A stretch of DNA of 64,000 bases from Nicotiana tabacum (Eukaryota; Streptophyta; Magnoliopsida; Solanales; Solanaceae): NCBI RefSeq assembly GCF_000715075.1, contig NC_134097.1, positions 64,699,190 through 64,763,189 of the forward strand. The letters are read 5' to 3'. Under the pieces are notes generated by a model. The model searched no databases, was not told the origin of the DNA, and was given only the letters and a program-made list of their open reading frames with translations. Both the position numbers and the translations under genes were made by a program. Shown one piece after another: positions 40,975 to 53,579 of the stretch; positions within the stretch are counted from its first letter, which is position 1; each line of letters begins with the position of its first letter.

Positions 40975-43900
40975 TGTCACACCTCCTTTTTACCTGCGCC
41001 CCCAGGGGCGTAAAAGGAGTTTTTTCAATTAAAGGACAATCGAAACGGGATTTATTATTAAGAATCAGAGTCGTCACTTGGTAGATTTATGGTATTCCTA
41101 GTCACCGGTTTAATCCCGAATCGAGGAAAAGAATGACTCTATTTAACAGTCTGCGCACCAGAACTTCGAGTAATGAATTCTGTTAACCCGAGAGAAGGTG
41201 TTAGGCATTCCCGAGTTCCGTGGTTCTAGCACGGTCGCTCAACTGTTATATTCATCTTAAATTATCCGATTTTAACAATTATGAACCTATGTGCAAATTT
41301 TAACTTTTTATCGCTTTTATTATTATTATTTTAAAAGAGAATTGCAACGTCATTAAAACACGTCTTGATCCATGTCACATAAATGTACCCATGGTTTTTG
41401 ACATATTTTAACATCGTTGAGATTTAGATTTGGGTCACATAAATGCGCACCCGAGTTTGGGGAGGTAATGTTATTAAAATACACGCCTAAAATAGACTAA
41501 CGCGTTATTATTTTAGGAAAGGCCGGGAAATTTACTAAACGGCCCGTCTCGAAATCTAAGTATTTTTATATATATTTAACGAGGGCCCCGCAATCTAGGT
41601 ACTTTATTTGGCGAGGCTCATCTCGTTCATTATTTAAAGGGCAAATCTAAGAGCAACTATGATTCTCTACTTTATTTGTCTCTAAAATAAAAGAAAGAGT
41701 CCTAGTTAATTATGTATTAAATTATAATACGTTGAACTATGAATTGAATTCTTCCAGCCAAGTCCAAATAATGAATTTGCTTGTGCACGATTGCAGCAAC
41801 CCGGCATTTCAGCCACCAGCGTTTGGGCTTGAAGTCTTGGATCAGTTCTAGAGCCCAACGTTCTTTTAATCTCCCCTAGGAGACCCTTCTGTGGCTTAGA
41901 AATCTTTGGGCTTGTTTTCCACGCATTCAAGCCCAATCTCCATGGTCCAAAAATTTCAGACTTTAACCAAACGAACTTACACTAATGCCTCAATCTTTTC
42001 CTTCAATATGCAATTAGTGGGCGAATCATAATAACTCAATATTGAAGCTAGAAGATGCAACTTCTGAACTATGACTATATGATATCCAGGCTAGGGTTAT
42101 TGACACTAAACAATGAAGTATAAACCATTTCTACCATCTATTATACATGGAATTACTAGTACGAACATAGACATTCTTCCTAACCTTTTAGGCTCCATCA
42201 TATTCCAGTTTTAATACTTTATAGAACAGGGTGCCATACTTGGACTATACTAAAATTGAACCACACTAAGTCGATTCTATTGAAGAGAATAGGCATAGGT
42301 TAATAGTCCATATACACAGTATCTCAAGTATTCAATTAACTTTACATACCAGAAATATTTAGATAAGAAAGAAAAAGCAACATGATTCCCAGAATACACT
42401 ACTTGTACTAGGATGAAACAGACTAAACTAACTACTTTCACATTATGCAACTGGATTCCAAACAAGTTGTTATTGAAGACTGAAGGCCAAAGATCATTCA
42501 TTCATCAAGCTTCATGTAATTACAACTTTACATATTTCTATATCTCATCTTCTATGGATTCAAGGGATACCTGAAAATGGCAATACAATGAGAAGAGAAG
42601 GAGGTCAACAAACAAGCTAGTAGCAGTCAATACAACAGCAATACACCAGCAGCAGCGACTCAATCAATACTCCAGAAAAACCCAGAAAGGTTGTAAACCA
42701 ACAACAACAACAAATACCAAGACAAACATACTTAACCAAGATTGTATTAAACCCAAAACTGAACCAGTAGACCACTGAACCACTTAAGCAATCAAAAGGA
42801 ATGAGAATCATTGTCCAGAATTCGAATTACACCTACGGATGCAATGAAATAGTATCTTTCTTTTCGTTTTCTGTTCTTAAACTCTCAAGCACTCTCTAAA
42901 AGAAACTGATTGTTTAAAACTCTCAAAAACTGGCCTCAACTCTCCTCAAAGATTCTTTTAAATTTAACCTCTGTAAACTGATCCTAAAAGCCCTCCAATA
43001 AAACTGATCTTTTGGATCCTCAAAACTGCTCTCTAAGACTGATTAGAGAGGAACCAAAAGCAGAACCTCTCTCAAACTTCTAAGGTCTCAAAATTCAGAA
43101 CCTTTTAAACTCTTTTAACTCTCTAAAAAAACTGATCAAAGACTGATCTCCCTTCTCTCAAAAAAGAAATTCCGCCCCTAACTTTGTCTCTCTTTTTAGC
43201 CCTCTTAAGGTTTGAACCCCCTTATTCTAAGGCCTGCCCTATATTTTATACCCTAATACAGACCCCTTTTCCAGCCTGTTTTAACACTTAGATCATTAAG
43301 AAATGTATTTCTTCCATCATATTCCCTGACAGCCACTACTAAGTGTCTAATTTCATTATTCAATTCAAAGGTGTATGGGCAGCATGAATTTAAAACTCAG
43401 GCGTGCCCTGACAACCAGAATGGGTTTCCACTTGATTTTAACACTTTCACTTCAGTGATTTACCCTTAACTTCATTAACTAATTTCCTAAACCGACTAAC
43501 AAGCATGATACAGATTCAAACAACAGCTAAAACAAACATATTCACAAAACTCAACTGATTAACCAATTCAGTGTTTTATTCCAACAACAAAAGAAACAAG
43601 ACAACACTGAATTGCCCATAAGATTGTTTAACAATACGCACGAGTATGGGATGAACAAGTTCTATTAAGTCGAAATGAACCAGTTTGACTTACTAAATTA
43701 TTAAACAAGGCAGGGTTTCACACAACTGACTATACAGACTTGTGAGACCAAGAACAGATTCCCCAAATATTATGACAAACAAAATAGCGAATTGGCAACA
43801 GAATAAACAAAATGCCAAACGTTTGTTCTTGATAAACAAAATGGTCGAATAAACAAAATGCTAAAACAGAGGACTGGTCGAGTTTCAATCCAAAAACGAC

Positions 43901-45262
43901 CAAAGAAAAGAAAAAGAGACGGGGAAAGATTGACAACAGAATAAACAAAACTAGGAAATAAACTCACCGACCAGGCTCAAATTGGGAAATGACATGCTGA
44001 GTTAACACAACATAATGCCAAACGTTTGTTCTTGTTGGAGAACAAACATGCGTCATTATTTTATGCTAAAACAGACTTGAATAAACCAAGAAATCCAAAC
44101 GAACGACCCCTTATGCACTGGTCCCAATTTAGGGTTCTAAGGCTTGAACTTAGATTTGATATTCGACGAACTTTGGTCCGATTCGAAAGGAATCCATGAT
44201 GAATTCATTATAAAGGAGTAACGGGGGGTATGTGGCGTTGATTTAGGGTCGATTTGGATGAACTAGGGTTTGGGTCGATTTCTTTAATCTAAGATTCGAG
44301 GGGCTCGGGGGTGATTCGAAGAAAAATGAGCGTGGATTCGGAGAGGGGATGGTTTGGTGGTTCAGGGGTGTGATTTTGGGGTTGTTTGGCCACCGTCCGC
44401 CGCCGTGGGCGATTTCCGGCCGGCGAAATGAGGTGGTGTATGGTGGTGTATGTTTTGATCTCTGAAGAGACGAGTGGAGGGGGTGTTTGGTATATCAAAA
44501 TTAGTTGATTAATCTGGGTCGTTGGATGATGGGAACCAACGGTCCAGATTAAGTCACTTAAGCCAAACGGGGTCGTTTAGGCTTAGCTGGGGCGGGTAAG
44601 GTTCGGGGTAAGTGGGTCGGGCTAGAGACGGGTTATGGGAGAGGGATCTTGAACCGATGGATTGGGTGATTGAACGGTTGAGATTGATTGACGACGAAAC
44701 GGTGTCGTTTGGTATGGTCTCTTGGATCGGCCGGTTGGGCAGGGATATGGGGCGTGACATTGGGCCTGAACTTTTCTTTTAAAACTGGCCCAGTCCGATT
44801 TTTAACTCTTCTTCTCTTGTTTCTTCTTTTTCTTTAATTTTCTTTTTAATTCCTAATTACCAAAAATTCTAAAATAAATTGTAAAGACAAAATTAACTTA
44901 GAAAATACTAATTAACCCTTAATAATAATTATCACACAAAATTAAATACAAAGATAATCACACAATTTTGACATTAGACACTAAAAATGCGAAGTACGTT
45001 ATTTTTTCGATTTTTTATTTTCGTAAAACAAATTACTGTTTAATTAATCCTAAATTGCAAAATTAAATCGTAAAAGCAAATGCAACACATATATTTTTTG
45101 TATTTTTCATTAATTAAAATAGAATAAACATTCACAGACAAAATACAAATAATTATCTAAAAAAAAATGCCACGCGAATTCCTAAAATTGCACACAAAGG
45201 AAAATTATTTTATTTTGAATTTTTGGAAGTAGTTCTCATAGGGCAAAAATCACGTGCTCACA
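40975..45262 (-). repeat. 3' LTR of the minus-strand Ogre (4,288 bp)
   Basis: The plus strand begins TGTCACACCTCCTTTTTACC and ends CACGTGCTCACA. These match, in inverse orientation, the ends of the LTR at 55754-59969 (TGTAAGCACGTGATTTTTG and GGAGGTGTGACA). The block from 41030 to 41260 parallels the inverse of 59700-59940. Internal sequence is diverged, so the two belong to related subfamilies. The preceding AACCC (40970-40974) is the candidate target copy. Confidence 0.88.
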
Positions 45263-45278
45263 GGTGCCCCTCTTTGTC
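45263..45278 (-). promoter_or_regulatory. Polypurine tract of the minus-strand Ogre
   Basis: The minus strand reads GGACAAAGAGGGGCACC next to the LTR start TGTGAGCACG. Confidence 0.8.
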
Positions 45279-48200
45279 CGAAAACATTAGGGTTTTTCGT
45301 GCAAAGATAAAGTGAGCGGATACGAGCGATTTTTGCCCGTTGGAATACTCCGTGTGAAGCATATTTTTGAAAGAGAGTTGACCGAACCTCTACTTCGAAG
45401 GCTAAAAGGGAATCAGGTCAATGTAGTTCGGAAAGTTTTGGTAGCGGGGACTACCATGGAGCTGTAATTTTGTTGTTACTGCTATTGCTACTGCTTCTAC
45501 CGCTTACTTACCTCCTTATTACATCATGGTAAATGAAAACAAGAAGCTAGACTAAACTAGGAATTACAAAATCTTATCTAGATCTTCAAACTTGCTCTTG
45601 TTGCCTTGCTTTCTTGTTGGCTTGTGTTTCTTCTGATGTTTCTTTCTTTCTTGTGAAATTCGAATTGTTTCTCCTCCGACACGCGAATTATCTTCCTTTG
45701 ACCATTGTTGCCTCTCTTTTGACTTCTGCACTTGAGTTTATGCTGGGGATTTTTGTTGTAACCCTCCGCTCTCCGGACGGGCTCCTGACTTCTACTACGA
45801 CTTAAAAAGATAATACCTCAATTCTCCAGGCAGGCTCCTGACTTCAATAAACAACTTAAAGATAATACCTCCATTCTCCAGGCTTGCTCCTGACTTCAAC
45901 TACAACTTAAAAATATAATACCTCCATTCTCCAGGTGGGCTCCTGACTTCAATAAACAACTTAAAGATAAACACCTCCATTCTCCAGGCGGGCTCCTTAC
46001 TTCGACTACAACTTGAAAATATAACACCTCCATTCTCCAGGCGGGCTCCTGACTTCAACAACTTCTTAAAAATGCGTTCTATTGCCGTTGTTCCTTCCTG
46101 TCTCCTGAACAATTTTCCTTCTAACTTGAATTATCTTCTTTCAGAACTGCTTCCCTCAAAACTGGTGTTTCAAAAATATAACACCTCTATTCTCCAGCCG
46201 GGCTCCTGACTTCAAAAACTTCTTAAAATATAATACCTCCATTCTCCAGGCGGGCTCCTGACTTCAACAACTTCTTAAAATATAATACCTCTATTCTCCA
46301 GGCGGGCTCCTGACTTCAATAAACAACTTAAAGATAATACCTCCATTCTCCAGGTGGGCTCCTTACTTCGACTACAACTTGAAAATATAACAACCTCTAT
46401 TCTCCAGGCGGGCTCCTGACTTCAAACAACTTCTTAAAATATAACACGTCCATTCTCCAGGCGGGTTCCTGACTTCAACAACTTCTTAAAAATGTGTTCT
46501 ATTGCCGTTGTTCCTTCCTGCCTCCTGAACCATTTTCCTTCTAACTTGAATTATCTTCTTTCAGAACTGCTTCCCTCAAAACTGGTGTTTCATTCCTCTG
46601 AAAACTGCTGGGGATAACATCGGTATTTCATTCAAAAGTATGTTATTTTCCTCCTTCAGAGACTATTTCCCTTAAAGCTGGTGTTTTCCTTCCTCTGGAA
46701 CTACTTCCCTTAAGACTTGTGTTATCTTTTTCCCAAAATTGCTTTCTTTAAAACTTGTTTTGCCTTCTTCCAAAAACTGCTGGGGATACCACTTTTCTCC
46801 AAACTTGTGATATCTTCCTTCTTCCCCAAGTGGGTACCTGACTTCCAGAAAATTTTCAAAACGAAAGAAAATTTTCTTCCCAAGTTTGACAATCTTTCTT
46901 GTGGCATGTCTTTCTGTCATCAATAACATTTCCTGTCCCTGCTTAAAATCAAAGAGAATTTGTTAGTTTAAAACGTGGGGAGGCTCCTGTTGGGGACGGT
47001 TTTCCCTTTCGCTCTTTTCTATGCTCCGCGTTATTCAACCATATTGAAACTTGGCCGATAACTTTCGACCTTCTTGATAATTCTGTATTCACCAACTTCT
47101 CAACTGTTGTTTTCCACCTTTGCTCCACACTGTCCCGAAATCTTAGACCAATCCATCATTTGGTCTTACAACGACGTCTTTCTCACCCCATGACATTATT
47201 CTCGCATGTCTTATCCCCATTTACCTTGCACCATGTTGGCAACTGGTAGTTAGCTCTGAAATCCTTCTTAAAAACAAACTACTATTGATAAAAAAGAAAT
47301 GGAAAATGATGACTTCGAAAGACAGAACAAGAAAATTCTTTCTGAACAATTGTTTGAAGAGAAAATAACTTATCTGAATGGTATAACCGATCTCAATGGT
47401 CATGTCGTGCATTTTTGGATTAATCAACCCAGTCTATTTACATCAATCAATCTTTCTGATGTCCATACTTTGCATTTTAAAGGTCCCGCAACCCATCTTC
47501 TTTTGCCGAAACAACATCTTTATTCTGCTTGATGTCTCGACGGATCCTTTCCATCAAGCTTATCTCGTTCGCCCCCTTTTAATTCCTTGTCACCTTATAG
47601 TGCCCTTCGAGGGGTTTTCACTAATAAGAATCTCTCGTTTCTCTCAACTCTCGTCGCCTTATGGTGCCTCTGAAGGTTTTCACCGATAAGACTCTCTCAT
47701 TTTATTTCTCTCAACTTTTGTCGCCTTATGGTGCCTGTGAAGGTTTTCACCAATAAGACTCTCTTATTTTCATTAACTTCCCTACTTGGACCAGAGTATT
47801 ACCCTTATATGAATCACTTCTGTTTGCTCGACTCGTCATCTCTCAAAAAACTGATCAGAAGGTCTTTCTTTGGACCGTAATGTGGGCTTTTGGATGGGGT
47901 TAGAAAGAAAGGGTATCAGAGGCTTAAAATAATTTGATATGGGTTTAAAATTACAACTTTTCGAATCACATTCCTCATTACAAATACAACCTCTGCCCCA
48001 GTTTCTTGCTTAGGGATCTTGGGATATTTTATTTTACTATGACCGAGCCGTGAAGCTGCCTACGTACCCTTAACAGGGATCAGGTCAAACGTAGTTCACA
48101 CCTGAATTTCCTTGTTGTTATATTTTTTCACTTCTTTTCTTTTCTCTTTTTCTTTTCTTTCTTTTTATCTCTTTTTCGTTATTGATTCCAAAAGAGGGGT

Positions 48201-48332
48201 ATGAAAGAAATAAATAAGGCTCAAAAAGGGGAACAAAGGGTAAAGTGTTTAGATAGTAAAACAAATTGCCTTCGTCAATTCAATCTTCGAAATAATGCCA
48301 AATACAAACAATCAACAATTATACCAAAGAAA
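45279..48332 (-). other. Ogre 3' noncoding region
   Basis: This 3-kb stretch between pol and the polypurine tract has no supported gene. It holds the 53-bp array (45760-46490), related degenerate blocks of TTCCTTCTCTGGAACTGCTTCCC type to about 46850, and a smaller repeat with units containing GTCGCCTTATGGTGCC at about 47589, 47650 and 47718. A long variable 3' region is a known feature of Ogre/Tat elements. Confidence 0.75.
45760..46590 (-). repeat. Minisatellite of about 53 bp, about 12 units, with higher-order structure
   Basis: Units contain ACCTCCATTCTCCAGGCGGGCTCCTGACTTCAA-like sequence (written here in parts: ATTCTCCAGGCGGGCTCC, then TGACTTCAA) spaced about 53 bp apart, with cores near 45772, 45826, 45878, 45930, 45983, 46036, 46191, 46244, 46297, 46349, 46403 and 46456. 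After six units a 100-bp spacer (TTCTATTGCCGTTGTTCC ... AAACTGGTGTTTC) appears, then six more units and the same spacer again at 46490-46590. A block of units plus spacer has therefore itself been duplicated. Confidence 0.88.
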
Positions 48333-51300
48333 TCATACATAATATCTTTTTACTGCATCAGAATTGATAGCCATGTCTATGCATTTTCCTTCGATATCTG
48401 TTAAACATAAGGCACCATTGGACAATACTCTGGTTACAATGAATGGCCCTTGCCAATTTGGGGCGAACTTGCCTTTCGCTTCAGCCTAGTGTGGAAGGAT
48501 ACGTTTCAGCACCTGCTGGCCCACTTCAAATTTCCGGGGACGTACCTTTTTGTTGTATGCTCTTGCCATTCTCTTTTGATATAACTGGCCATGACACACA
48601 ACTGCCAATCTTTTTTCATCAATCAAGTTCAACTGCTCCAGACGAGTTTTGACCCACTCATCATCATCAATCTCAGCCTCAGCGACAATCCGAAGGGACG
48701 GGATTTCAACTTTTGCAAGTATTACGGCTTTAGTTCCATATACCAACAAATAAGGAGTTGCCCCTACTGAAGTACGGACAGTAGTGCGATAACCCAGCAA
48801 CGTAAATGGTAATTTTTCATGCCATTGCCTAGAACCTTCTACCATTTTCCAAAGTATCTTCTTTATGTTTTTGTTGGCTGCCTCAACTGCTCCATTCGCC
48901 TTGGGACGATATGGGGTAGAATTGCGGTGTGTAATCTTAAACTGTTGACATGCCTCTTTCATCAAATTGTTGTTAAGATTAGCACCATTATCCGTGATGA
49001 TCACCTTTGGGATTCCAAATCGACAGATGATATTTGAGTGAACAAAATTGACCACTGCTTTCTTGGTCACAGACTTGAAAGTTTTGGCCTCAACCCATTT
49101 GGTTAAATAATCAATGGCTACCAGAATGAACCTATGCCCGTTGGATGCTGCTGGCTCAATTGGTCCAATGATATCCATGCCCCAAGTGACGAAGGGCCAT
49201 GGCGCTGACATTGTATGCAATTCCGATGGAGGAGAATGAATCAAATCTCCATGTATCTGGCACTGATGACATTTGCGCACAAAATAATACAATCTCTCTC
49301 CATGGTGAGCCAATAATAATCTGCTCGGAGAATTTTCTTTGCCAGCACATATCCGCTCATATGTGGTCCGCAGACTCCTGAATGTACTTCGAACATGACA
49401 GTCGTAGCTTGTCTAGCATCTATGCATCTTAACAATCTAAGGTCTGGTGTTCTTTTATACAAAACTCCTCCACTCAAGAAGAATCCACTTGCCAACCGTC
49501 GAATTATTCTCTTTTGATCCCCCGTGGCTTGCACTGGGTATATCCCCATTCTGATGTATTCCTTGATATCATGGAACCATGGTTCGCCATTAAATTATTC
49601 TTCAATCATGTTGCAGTAAGCATGCTGATCTCATATTTGAATGTGCAAAGGATCGACATAGGCTTTGTCCGGATGGTGCAGCATTGACGCTAGGGTAGCC
49701 AAAGCATCGGTGACCTCATTATGGACCCTTGGAATATGCCTGAACTCCACTGATCTAAACCATTGGAAAAGATCATGCAAGCATTGTCGGTATGGTATGA
49801 GCTTCAGATATCGTATTTCTCATTCTCCTTGAATTTGATGTACCAGAAGATCCGAGTCTCCCAAGACCAAGACTTCCTGGACATCCATGTCTGCAGCTAG
49901 CCTTAAACCCAAAATGCATGCTTCGTACTCAGCCATATTGTTGGTACAATAAAAATGAAGTTGAGCTGTAACAGGATAGTGATGTCCTATTTCAGAAATA
50001 AGCACGGCTCCTATTCCCACTCCTTTCATGTTAGCAGCCCCATCAAAGAAAAGTTTCCAACCTGGTTTTTTGGCCTGTTCTAATTCATCAATATGCATTA
50101 CCTCTTCATCAGGAAAATAAGTCCTCACTGGCTCATACTCTTCATCGCAGTTCGAGTCACATAGATTATGTCAAACTCTGTGAGCAAAATTTGCCACTTC
50201 GCAAGTCTTCCTGTCGGCATAGGCTTTTGAAAGATATACTTCAATGGATCCAAGCGTGAAATGAGGTAAGTAGTGTAGGATGACAAATAATGTTTCAACT
50301 TCTGTGCCACCCAAGTTAGGGCACAGCATGTCCTTTCCAGGTGAGTATAATTAACCTCATAAGCCGTGAACTTCTTGCTAAGATAGTAGATGGCCTGTTC
50401 TTTCCTGTCGGTGGCGTCATGCTACCCCAGTACACAGCCAAATGAATTTTCCAGGACAGTCAAGTAAAGAATCAAAGGTCTCCCTGGTTTTGGTGGTACC
50501 AACACAGGCGGGTTAGACAAGTATCCCTTTATCTCGTCGAATGCTTCCTGGCACTCATCAGTCCACTTGACCGCATCGTCCTTCTTCAGCAACTTGAAAA
50601 TAGGCTCACAAGTCATCGTGAGCTGAGCGATAAACCTGCTGATATAGTTCAACCTTCCTAACAGACTCATCACTTCAGTCTTGTTTCTCGGAGGTGGCAA
50701 TTCTTGTATGGATTTGATCTTTGATGGGTCCAACTCGATGTCTCGCCGGCTGACTATGAATCCCAACAGTTTTCCGGATGGAACACCAAATGCACACTTG
50801 GCGGGGTTAAGCTTGAGGTTGTACCTGCGAAGCCTCTAGAAGAATTTCCTCAAATCCCCGACGTGGTCGGCCTGATGCTTTGATTTTATGATCACATCAT
50901 CTATATATAACTCAATCTCTTTGTGTATCATATCATGAAATACAGTAGTCATCGCCCTCATATAAGTTGCCCCAGCATTCTTCAAACCAAATGGCATTAC
51001 CCGGTAGCAATAAGTTCCACATGGCGTGATGGACGCTGTCTTTTCTGCATCTTCTTCATCCATTAGAATCTGATGATACCCGGGATAGCAATCCACAAAA
51101 GATCCAATCTCGCGCTTGGCATAATTATCGATCAAAATGTGGATATTGGGTATTGGGAAGTTATCCTTCGGACTTGCTTTGTTGAGATTGCGGTAATCGA
51201 TGCATACTCTGATCTTACTATCCTTCTTCGGTACAGGCACGACATTAGCCAACCAAACAGGATATCGAGGGACCCGAATAACCTTCGCATCCAACTGCTT

Positions 51301-51766
51301 GGTAACTTATTCTTTAATCTTCACACTCATATCAGTTTTGAATTTCCTTAACTTTTGCTTGACGGGAGGGAATGCTGGATTAGTGGGCAATTTGTGGACT
51401 ACTAAATCAGTGCTTAAACCCGGCATGTCGTCATATGACCATGCAAAAACATCTTTGTACTCGATGAGTGCTTTGATTAACTCTTCCCGGATTTTTGGCT
51501 CGAGGTGGACACTTATTTTAGTCTCTCGGACATTGTCTGTATCTCCTAAATTGACGGCTTCTGTGTCATTCAGGTTGGGTTTGGGTTTTTCTTCGAAGTG
51601 AATTAATTCCTTACTAATCTCTTCGAAGGATTCATCCTTATCCTCGTATTCTGATTCGTAATCACAATCTACTTCTTGAACTAATATTTCGGAGTCAGAT
51701 TGATATTTAATACTGGGCTGAGGATTCCTTATGCATGCCATGTCATTAGAACCAGCGTAAAAAGAA
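48333..51766 (-). pseudogene. pol: Ogre pol: RT, RNase H, second RNase H, integrase
   Basis: After the intron: a linker (51766-51307, DVFAWSYDDMPGL); RT (51294-50836) with VCIDYRNLNKASPKDNFP, the catalytic YIDDVIIKSK, and its connection (50766-50422); RNase H remnant (50400-50130); a second RNase H (50128-49690) with FFDGAAN, NNMAEYEA, GDSDL and VTDALATLAS, as known for Tat-lineage elements; then integrase with a zinc-binding region (49410-49240), the core with D at GMDIIG, D at ITDNGANL and E at NGAVEAANK, and a C-terminal end at 48333 (INSDAVKRYYV). Nonsense codons (including TAG at 48487) and frameshifts near 50130 and 49300 inactivate it. Confidence 0.9.
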
Positions 51767-51951
51767 CTGTATAGAAAAGAAAACAAAAACAAAAGAAAAA
51801 CCATCAGCAATGATGAAAAAAGGGAAATTGTATTTCATTGAATGATAAAAGATAACAAGGTTTGCACACTCAAACAGACTGATAAAATGAAATCTGGATT
51901 ACAACCCTGGAATAATCCGTACAAACTTAAAGGAAAATCAAAGCAAACTAC
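51767..51951 (-). other. Predicted intron between the protease/G-patch and RT regions of Ogre
   Basis: On the minus strand the upstream frame reads PLPTRKES and then a stop in GTAGTTTGC. The downstream RT frame begins after a T-rich tract ending TTTTCTATACAG. Splicing GT (51951) to AG (51767) removes 185 nt with several stops and joins the frames in phase as KES-C-SFYAGSNDMAC. An intron at this place, between the gag-pro and RT frames, is a published hallmark of Ogre elements. Confidence 0.8.
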
Positions 51952-53579
51952 CAAGACTCCTTCCGAGTAGGGAGAGGAGTAGCCTTCCAATTAATAAGCT
52001 TTGTTTTTGGCCGGATAAATTGTACTTCCGCGTTGCTAGAACCCTCTCCAATTTCCACCATGTTCACACTGTCGAACAACTTTTCAAATCTTTCAATCAA
52101 CTCCTTGTCAGGATTAATCACAGAACTGGGAATTGCTGTCACTGGGCGACTCCTTGTCCCGGACTTGACAAATGATCTGGAAAGACGTGGGACCAGCTTT
52201 GGAAGGACCCATACCCTCTATTTCAATTTCCTGGCTCTTTTTATGTCTGTGGCTGTGGGATTGAATCCCAGACCAAATGTTCCCGAGTTTTTAGGAAGAG
52301 GCACGGGTTGTATGATGCCTTGCAGATCTGACCCCAAACCCTTTCCTGGTACAGAACCATTCTTCAACATTTCATATGCTACCATGACTGATGCGGCGTT
52401 TATCTTCGAATTTGGGATACACTCCCCTTCTGGAACTTTCTCGACTGACATTGCATTAGAAACTTAGTAGACCCATGGTCCCTTGTCATCTTCCACTTCA
52501 ATGAATGGCACAATGGTGTTGCGGTGAGCGCACAAATTATCTTCGCCGTGCACAACTATTTCCTGTCTGTATCAAATCCCCGCACAAATATACTGTTTTA
52601 TGGATCCTTTCATCTTCTACTTTCAGCTTTCTTAGAGTGGAGAGAGGACAAATGTTCGCACTTGATCTATTGTCAACCAATACCCGGGTATCCATGGAAT
52701 CCTCGCATTTCACTGTAAGGTAAAGGGCTTTGTTATGCTCAGTACCCTCTACCGGCAATTCATCATCGGAAAAAGTGACTCTGTTTACTTCAAAAATCTT
52801 GTTGGCTATCTTTTCCAGATGGTTTACCGAGATCTTGTCGGGAACATGGGCCTCATTCAAGATTTTCATCAGTGATTGGCGGTGCTCATCTGAATGGATT
52901 AGCAGTGAGAGTAATGAAATCTGAGCGGGCGTTTTCCTCAACTGTTCTACAACAGAATAGTCCTGCACTTTCATTTTCCTCAAAAATTCCTCTGCCTCCT
53001 CTTTAGTTACAGCTTTCTTTACCGGCGTTGGATCATCTTTAGCTCTTCTCAATTCCTCGGGAGTAAAATACCTTCCTGAGCGAGTCAAACCTTGCACTTC
53101 ACAAACTTCTTCTTTGACTTCTTTCCCTTCGTAAATCACCGTCACCCGTTCATAATTCCAAGGAACAGCCTTGCTATTGATCACTGGAAGTTGAATTATC
53201 AGTTTTATAATAACAGGTTCTGTGAGAGCACCCTTCACGACCACAATAGGTTTACTTGCGACCCCTGGCACTACCACTTTAGCTTTCTCTGGTTTCACTG
53301 CAACAATGTTTGACGACCCTCTCTCGGCTGCCACAGCGGGCTTATCGTCTATCCCTTTCAACTGGACCACTGATTTCCCACTGGTTACCTTTTCCATAGA
53401 GCTGGTTTCGCTGGAACGGATCATCATTACCGTCTGTGAGGGCTTCTTGGTATCCCCTCCTTTGTGTATCAACTCAATCATATGGGTCTCATGGTGAGCT
53501 GGCAGTGGATTCTGATTGATATTTGGTGCTTCTAGGGCCTGAACCTCGATCCGACGAGTATCAATAAGCTCTTGCACAG
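51952..53579 (-). pseudogene. Ogre protease and G-patch-like segment
   Basis: The frame 53577-52537 is a long linker ending in the protease (MDTRVLVDNRSSANICPLSTL); the usual Asp-Asn/Thr-Gly-Ser reads Asp-Asn-Arg-Ser, so the active-site Gly is lost. A frameshift near 52540 and a stop near 52465 follow. The next frame (52451-52218) contains a G-patch-like stretch (MLKNGSVPGKGLGSDLQG), a domain seen between protease and RT in Ogre relatives. The last frame (52142-51952) leads to the splice donor. Confidence 0.82.

Noticed and set aside
45760..46590. Regularly spaced repeats resembling a CRISPR array
   Set aside because: The repeats are adjacent, with no unique spacers; the higher-order 100-bp spacer is itself repeated; the context is a plant retrotransposon.
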